Origin: an uncultured Clostridia bacterium
Lineage (GTDB): Bacteria; Bacillota; Clostridia; Oscillospirales; Oscillospiraceae
NCBI GenBank assembly: GCA_938023775.1
Contig: CALJDB010000059.1
Span: 1-17,650 of the forward strand
DNA length: 17,650 bases
Direction of reading: 5' to 3'
Below are positions 14,486 to 17,650 of the stretch, piece after piece. Below the pieces are notes generated by a model, which was not told where the DNA came from, made no database searches, and saw only the letters and a list, made by a program, of their open reading frames with translations. Within the stretch, counting starts at the first letter, position 1. Every line of letters starts with the position of its first letter. Position numbers and translations under genes: made by a program.

Positions 14486-17097
14486 GCTTCCGCTACCCGG
14501 AGCAGCCGTCTCCGGCGCTGCGCGAGGTGAGCTTCTCGGTTGCGCAGGGCGAATTTGTTGTGCTCTGCGGACCGTCCGGCAGCGGAAAAAGCACGCTGTT
14601 GCGCCAGCTGAAGCCGGAGCTGACGCCCCACGGAAGCCGCAGCGGGGAAATCCTGTTCCGCGGCGAGACCCTCGCCGGGATAGACCGGCGGACGCTCTGC
14701 GCGCGCATCGGCTTCGTGCAGCAGTCGCCGGAAAACCAGCTCGTGACGGACAAGGTGTGGCACGAGCTCGCCTTCGGGCTGGAGAGCCTCGGCTTCGACA
14801 CGCCGGCCGTCCGCCGCCGCGTGGCGGAGATGGCGTCGTTTTTCGGCATCCAGAGCTGGTTTCACCGCGAGGTGCGCACGCTCTCCGGCGGGCAGAAGCA
14901 GCTGCTGAATTTGGCTGCCGTCATGGTGATGCAGCCGGAGCTGCTCCTTTTGGACGAGCCGACGAGCCAGCTCGACCCCATCGCCGCGGCGGAGTTCCTC
15001 TCCGCACTGGGGCGGGTGAACCGCGAGCTCGGCACGACCGTGCTGCTGACGGAGCACCGGCTGGAGGAGACGCTGCCCCTCGCGTCGCGCGCGCTCGTGC
15101 TCGACGGCGGCGCGCTGCTCTGCGCCGGATCGCCCGCGGAGGTCGGCGCGGCGCTCCGCGAACGCGACCACGGGCTCTTTTTCGCCATGCCGACGGCGAT
15201 GCGCGTCTGGGCGGCGGCGGAGAGCGCGCCGCCCTGCCCCGTAACGGTGCGGGAGGGCAGGGCGTGGCTGCAAGGCTTCGCCGCAGCGCGTCCGCTCTCG
15301 CCGCTGCCGCCGGAGCCGCCGCGCCGCGGGGGCGAGACCGTGCTCTCGGCGGAGGAGCTATGGTTCCGCTATGAGGAGGACGGTCCCGACGTCGTGCGCG
15401 GGCTGGACCTCGCCGTCCGGCGCGGGGAGCTTTTCGCTCTGCTCGGCGGCAACGGCGCGGGCAAGACCACGGCGCTGCGCCTGCTCGCCGGGCTCCGTAC
15501 GCCGGACCGCGGCGAGGTGCGCTGCACCGGCTATGTCGGGCTGCTGCCGCAGGACCCGCAGACGGTTTTTGTGAAAAAGACCGTGCGCGAGGACCTGCTC
15601 GAGGTCTTGCGCGGCGACGCCCGTTCCCCTGCGGAGCAGGCGGACGCTGTGGCGCGCGTTGCCGCGCTCTGCTGCCTCACCGAGCTGCTGGACCGCCACC
15701 CTTACGATCTCTCCGGCGGCGAGCAGCAGCGCGCCGCGCTCGCGAAGCTGCTGCTCACGGGACCGGACATCCTGCTGCTCGACGAGCCGACCAAGGGGCT
15801 CGACGCGCAGTTCAAGCGCTCTCTCGCCGCCATCCTCGCCGCGCTCCGGGCGCAGGGCGTCACGGTCGTCTGTGTCAGCCACGATGTGGAGTTCTGCGCG
15901 CGCTACGCCGACCGCTGCGCGCTGTTTTTCGACGGCGCGGTCGCCGCGGAGGGCTCCCCGCGGGAGTTTTTCTCCGGCAACCGTTTTTACACCACCGCCG
16001 CATCGCGCATCGCGCGTGAAACACTGCCTGGCGCGGTGACGGCGGAGGACCTCATCGCCGCCGTCGGCGGCGCGCTGCCGCCGGAGCCGGAGCTGCCGGA
16101 GTCCGTGCCGCCCCTGCCCGCCCCACGGGTCGGAACGCCGGACTGGAAGCCGACACCGCTCCCGTGGTGGCGGCGCGCGATAGCCTGTGTCGCCGGGCTC
16201 GCGGCGCTCGTCACGTTCTTCGTCGCCGCGCGGCGGACGGACCTCTCCGCGCTCATCGGCGCGGACGGGCTCTCGGAGGCGGCGATGGCGCAGCCGTGGC
16301 TCTATGCCGCGTTCCTCGCGTCGCTCGTCGTGCTCGCCGCAGCCATCGGGCGGCGCGCGCCCCCGCCGGCGGAGACGCTGCCGCCGAAGGAACGGCGACG
16401 CCTCAGCCGCCGCACCGCGTGGTCTGCCGCGGCGGTCTGCCTGCTCATCCCGCTGACGCTGCTGGTCGGGATCGTCTGGCTCGGGGACCGGAAGTATTAT
16501 TTCGTGATGCTGCTCGTGCTGCTGGAGGCGATGGCGCCGTTTTTCCTCGTGTTCGAGGGGCGGCGGCCCCGCGCGCGGGAGCTCGCGGTCCTCGCGGTGC
16601 TCTGCGCCGTCGGCGTCGCCGGGCGCGCGGCGTTTTTCATGCTGCCCCAGTTCAAGCCCGTGCTGGCGCTCACGGTCATCGCGGGCGTCGCGCTCGGCGG
16701 GGAGAGCGGCTTTCTCGTCGGCGCGGTCACGATGCTCACGTCGAACATGCTCTTCTCGCAGGGACCGTGGACGCCGTGGCAGATGTTCGCGATGGGCATC
16801 ATCGGCTTCCTCGCGGGCGTGCTGTTCCGCAAGGGATGGCTGCGAAGAACGCGCGGCGCGCTGGCGGTCTTCGGCGCGGTCTGCGCCGTGGCGATTTACG
16901 GCGGCATTATGAACCCCGTGATGGCGCTGCTCCAGACCGGCGGCGTCACATGGCAGATGCTGCTCAGCTGCTATATCGCCGGCTTCGGCATGGATTTGGT
17001 CCACGCCGCCGCCACCGCCGTCTTCCTCTGGCTCGCCGCCGAGCCCATGCTCGAAAAGCTCGACCGAATCAAGGTGAAGTACGGGCTGATGGAGTGA
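14458..17097 (+). CDS. ECF transporter A-A-S fusion (two ATPases plus substrate-binding component)
   Basis: An 879-residue protein. The ATG at 14458 follows GGGAGG (14445-14450) by 7 nt and lies within the end of ecfT. ATPase 1: Walker A GPSGSGKS (38-45), signature LSGGQKQ (142-148), Walker B LLLLDEP (162-168). ATPase 2: Walker A GGNGAGKT (330-337), signature LSGGEQQR (418-425), Walker B with Asp442-Glu443. From about residue 565 a membrane domain with six or more helices resembles ECF S components, including RAAFFMLPQFKPVLAL (about 724-739), a Gly-rich helix pair, GPWTPWQMFAMGIIGFLAG (about 769-787) and a C-terminal helix pair. Usually these are two or three separate genes. With EcfT it makes a two-gene complete importer. 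Both nucleotide sites look intact. Cobalamin as substrate is inferred from the riboswitch and DUF4430 genes. Confidence 0.88.
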   Translation: MEALSIRRLSFRYPEQPSPALREVSFSVAQGEFVVLCGPSGSGKSTLLRQLKPELTPHGSRSGEILFRGETLAGIDRRTLCARIGFVQQSPENQLVTDKVWHELAFGLESLGFDTPAVRRRVAEMASFFGIQSWFHREVRTLSGGQKQLLNLAAVMVMQPELLLLDEPTSQLDPIAAAEFLSALGRVNRELGTTVLLTEHRLEETLPLASRALVLDGGALLCAGSPAEVGAALRERDHGLFFAMPTAMRVWAAAESAPPCPVTVREGRAWLQGFAAARPLSPLPPEPPRRGGETVLSAEELWFRYEEDGPDVVRGLDLAVRRGELFALLGGNGAGKTTALRLLAGLRTPDRGEVRCTGYVGLLPQDPQTVFVKKTVREDLLEVLRGDARSPAEQADAVARVAALCCLTELLDRHPYDLSGGEQQRAALAKLLLTGPDILLLDEPTKGLDAQFKRSLAAILAALRAQGVTVVCVSHDVEFCARYADRCALFFDGAVAAEGSPREFFSGNRFYTTAASRIARETLPGAVTAEDLIAAVGGALPPEPELPESVPPLPAPRVGTPDWKPTPLPWWRRAIACVAGLAALVTFFVAARRTDLSALIGADGLSEAAMAQPWLYAAFLASLVVLAAAIGRRAPPPAETLPPKERRRLSRRTAWSAAAVCLLIPLTLLVGIVWLGDRKYYFVMLLVLLEAMAPFFLVFEGRRPRARELAVLAVLCAVGVAGRAAFFMLPQFKPVLALTVIAGVALGGESGFLVGAVTMLTSNMLFSQGPWTPWQMFAMGIIGFLAGVLFRKGWLRRTRGALAVFGAVCAVAIYGGIMNPVMALLQTGGVTWQMLLSCYIAGFGMDLVHAAATAVFLWLAAEPMLEKLDRIKVKYGLME

Positions 17098-17102
17098 AAA
17101 TG

Positions 17103-17145
17103 ATCCCGCCCCGCGCACAGCGCGGGGCGGGATGCTTGCTTTTTT
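17103..17145 (+). terminator. Strong intrinsic terminator of the cobalamin operon
   Basis: A perfect 14-bp GC-rich stem, arms 17103-17116 and 17120-17133, with a 3-nt loop ACA. A six-T run (17140-17145) follows after GCTTGC. It starts 6 nt after the stop of the A-A-S fusion, ending the transcription unit. Confidence 0.92.
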
Positions 17146-17195
17146 GACCCCAGGCGGAGTCTGCCGTGCTCCGGGTGAGACCCCGCCGCGTCCGG

Positions 17196-17224
17196 TTGAC
17201 AAATCTGTTCTTTCTGAGTATAAT
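17196..17224 (+). promoter_or_regulatory. Consensus sigma-A promoter of the isochorismatase-family gene
   Basis: Perfect -35 TTGACA (17196-17201), 17-nt spacer and perfect -10 TATAAT (17219-17224). Predicted start about 17231. It lies after the operon terminator, so the last gene is a separate unit. Bases 17146-17195 hold nothing I recognise. Confidence 0.92.
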
Positions 17225-17227
17225 CAA

Positions 17228-17253
17228 CGATACATATCGAACGATATATTTCG
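17228..17253. promoter_or_regulatory. Operator-like palindrome over the transcription start
   Basis: ATATCG-AA-CGATAT (17234-17247) is a perfect 6-bp dyad, extended outward to CGA...TCG, with 10 of 12 symmetric positions pairing across 26 bp. It begins 4 nt after the -10 box and covers the predicted start, the classic place for a dimeric repressor. The regulator is not in the window and its family cannot be named from this site. Confidence 0.55.
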
Positions 17254-17288
17254 TAGGGCATTGCCCTGCATAATGGAGGACGGCAAAA

Positions 17289-17650
17289 ATGAAAAACAGC
17301 GCGCTGGTCGTGATCGACCTGCAAAACGACATCACGAAAAACTACCGGGAGATCATCGAAAGGGTCAACGAAGCGATCGACTGGGCGGTCCGGGAGGGGC
17401 TGTGGGTCGTTTATATTCAGCATAACAATCTCTCCGCGGGAACAAGGACCCTCAAGCCCGGTACCCGCGGCGCAGAGCTTGTGCCGGAGCTGAAGCTCGC
17501 GTCCGACTATATCTTCACGAAGTCAAAGAGCAGCGCCCTGACCAGCGAGCCCTTCGCCGCGTTCATCCGGGAGCACGGCATCACGGAGTTCTACCTCGCC
17601 GGCGCGGACGCCGCAGCCTGCGTCAAATCCACCGCCTTCAACCTATCGAA
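17289..17650 (+). CDS. Isochorismatase-family cysteine hydrolase (3' end outside window)
   Basis: The first 120 residues of an isochorismatase-like (cysteine amidohydrolase) enzyme; the family usually runs to about 170-200 residues, so the C-terminal third is missing. GGAGGA (17275-17280) lies 8 nt before the ATG. The N-terminus SALVVIDLQND supplies the catalytic Asp10. FTKSKSSAL supplies the candidate Lys78, and AACVKST supplies the candidate nucleophile Cys111, so the triad is complete. Members hydrolyse isochorismate, nicotinamide, N-carbamoyl compounds or other small amides; the substrate is not evident here. It has its own consensus promoter and an operator-like palindrome, so it is probably not part of the cobalamin operon. 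Confidence 0.87.
   Translation, partial: MKNSALVVIDLQNDITKNYREIIERVNEAIDWAVREGLWVVYIQHNNLSAGTRTLKPGTRGAELVPELKLASDYIFTKSKSSALTSEPFAAFIREHGITEFYLAGADAAACVKSTAFNLS

Noticed and set aside
15358..17202. 614-codon antisense open frame opposite the A-A-S fusion
   Set aside because: Same shadow effect; the plus strand here carries intact Walker and signature motifs, while the antisense product is charged low-complexity sequence.
4477..17650. A mobile element or circular form bounded by the two ACCTATCGAA copies
   Set aside because: No integrase, transposase, relaxase or terminal inverted repeats are present, and joining the ends does not restore a convincing isochorismatase C-terminus. The repeat is kept only as a junction observation.
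17289..17650. Isochorismatase-family gene as part of the cobalamin operon
   Set aside because: A strong terminator and a new consensus promoter with its own operator-like site separate them.

Overview
The window looks like DNA from a Gram-positive gut-type Clostridia/Oscillospiraceae relative. The evidence is Bacillota-style signal peptides, AGGAGG ribosome binding sites, near-consensus sigma-A promoters, S-layer homology (SLH) domains, DUF4430 and GLUG modules, and an ECF-type vitamin transporter. It falls into two parts that differ in base composition and coding style. In one hand-counted 60-base line from each, GC is 33/60 at 121-180 and 44/60 at 15001-15060. The change falls at about 4467-4476.

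Left part (1 to about 4470): a sugar:cation symporter of the GPH/MelB group (+) converges on a secreted GH95-type alpha-fucosidase-like lipoprotein (-). A perfect 18-bp bidirectional terminator separates them. Upstream of the GH95 gene are its own promoter, a second bidirectional hairpin, and the broken C-terminal tail of a GH16-like protein. That tail ends abruptly at the composition breakpoint. This part is carbohydrate (probably fucosylated glycan) utilisation.

Right part (about 4477 to 17145): one probable transcription unit of about 12.6 kb for corrinoid (vitamin B12) capture and import. It starts with a consensus promoter spanned by a 12-bp inverted repeat, then a clear cobalamin riboswitch and an intrinsic terminator. 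The genes follow in order: a 2091-aa S-layer protein with a DUF4430 (transcobalamin beta-like) domain, a 522-aa S-layer protein with an alpha/alpha-toroid domain like the alpha domain of intrinsic factor/transcobalamin, a 235-aa membrane-anchored DUF4430 protein on a Pro/Thr stalk, EcfT, and an 879-aa fusion of two ECF ATPases with an S component. A strong terminator ends the unit. My reading is a surface relay in which the two halves of an intrinsic-factor-like cobalamin binder are carried on separate cell-wall and membrane proteins and deliver corrinoid to a compact ECF importer. Domain calls are from motif recognition; ligand and relay are inference.

Right edge (17196-17650): an independent consensus promoter with an operator-like palindrome over its start site drives an isochorismatase-family cysteine hydrolase that is cut off by the window end. 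The last ten bases of the window repeat exactly the 10-mer at the left composition breakpoint.
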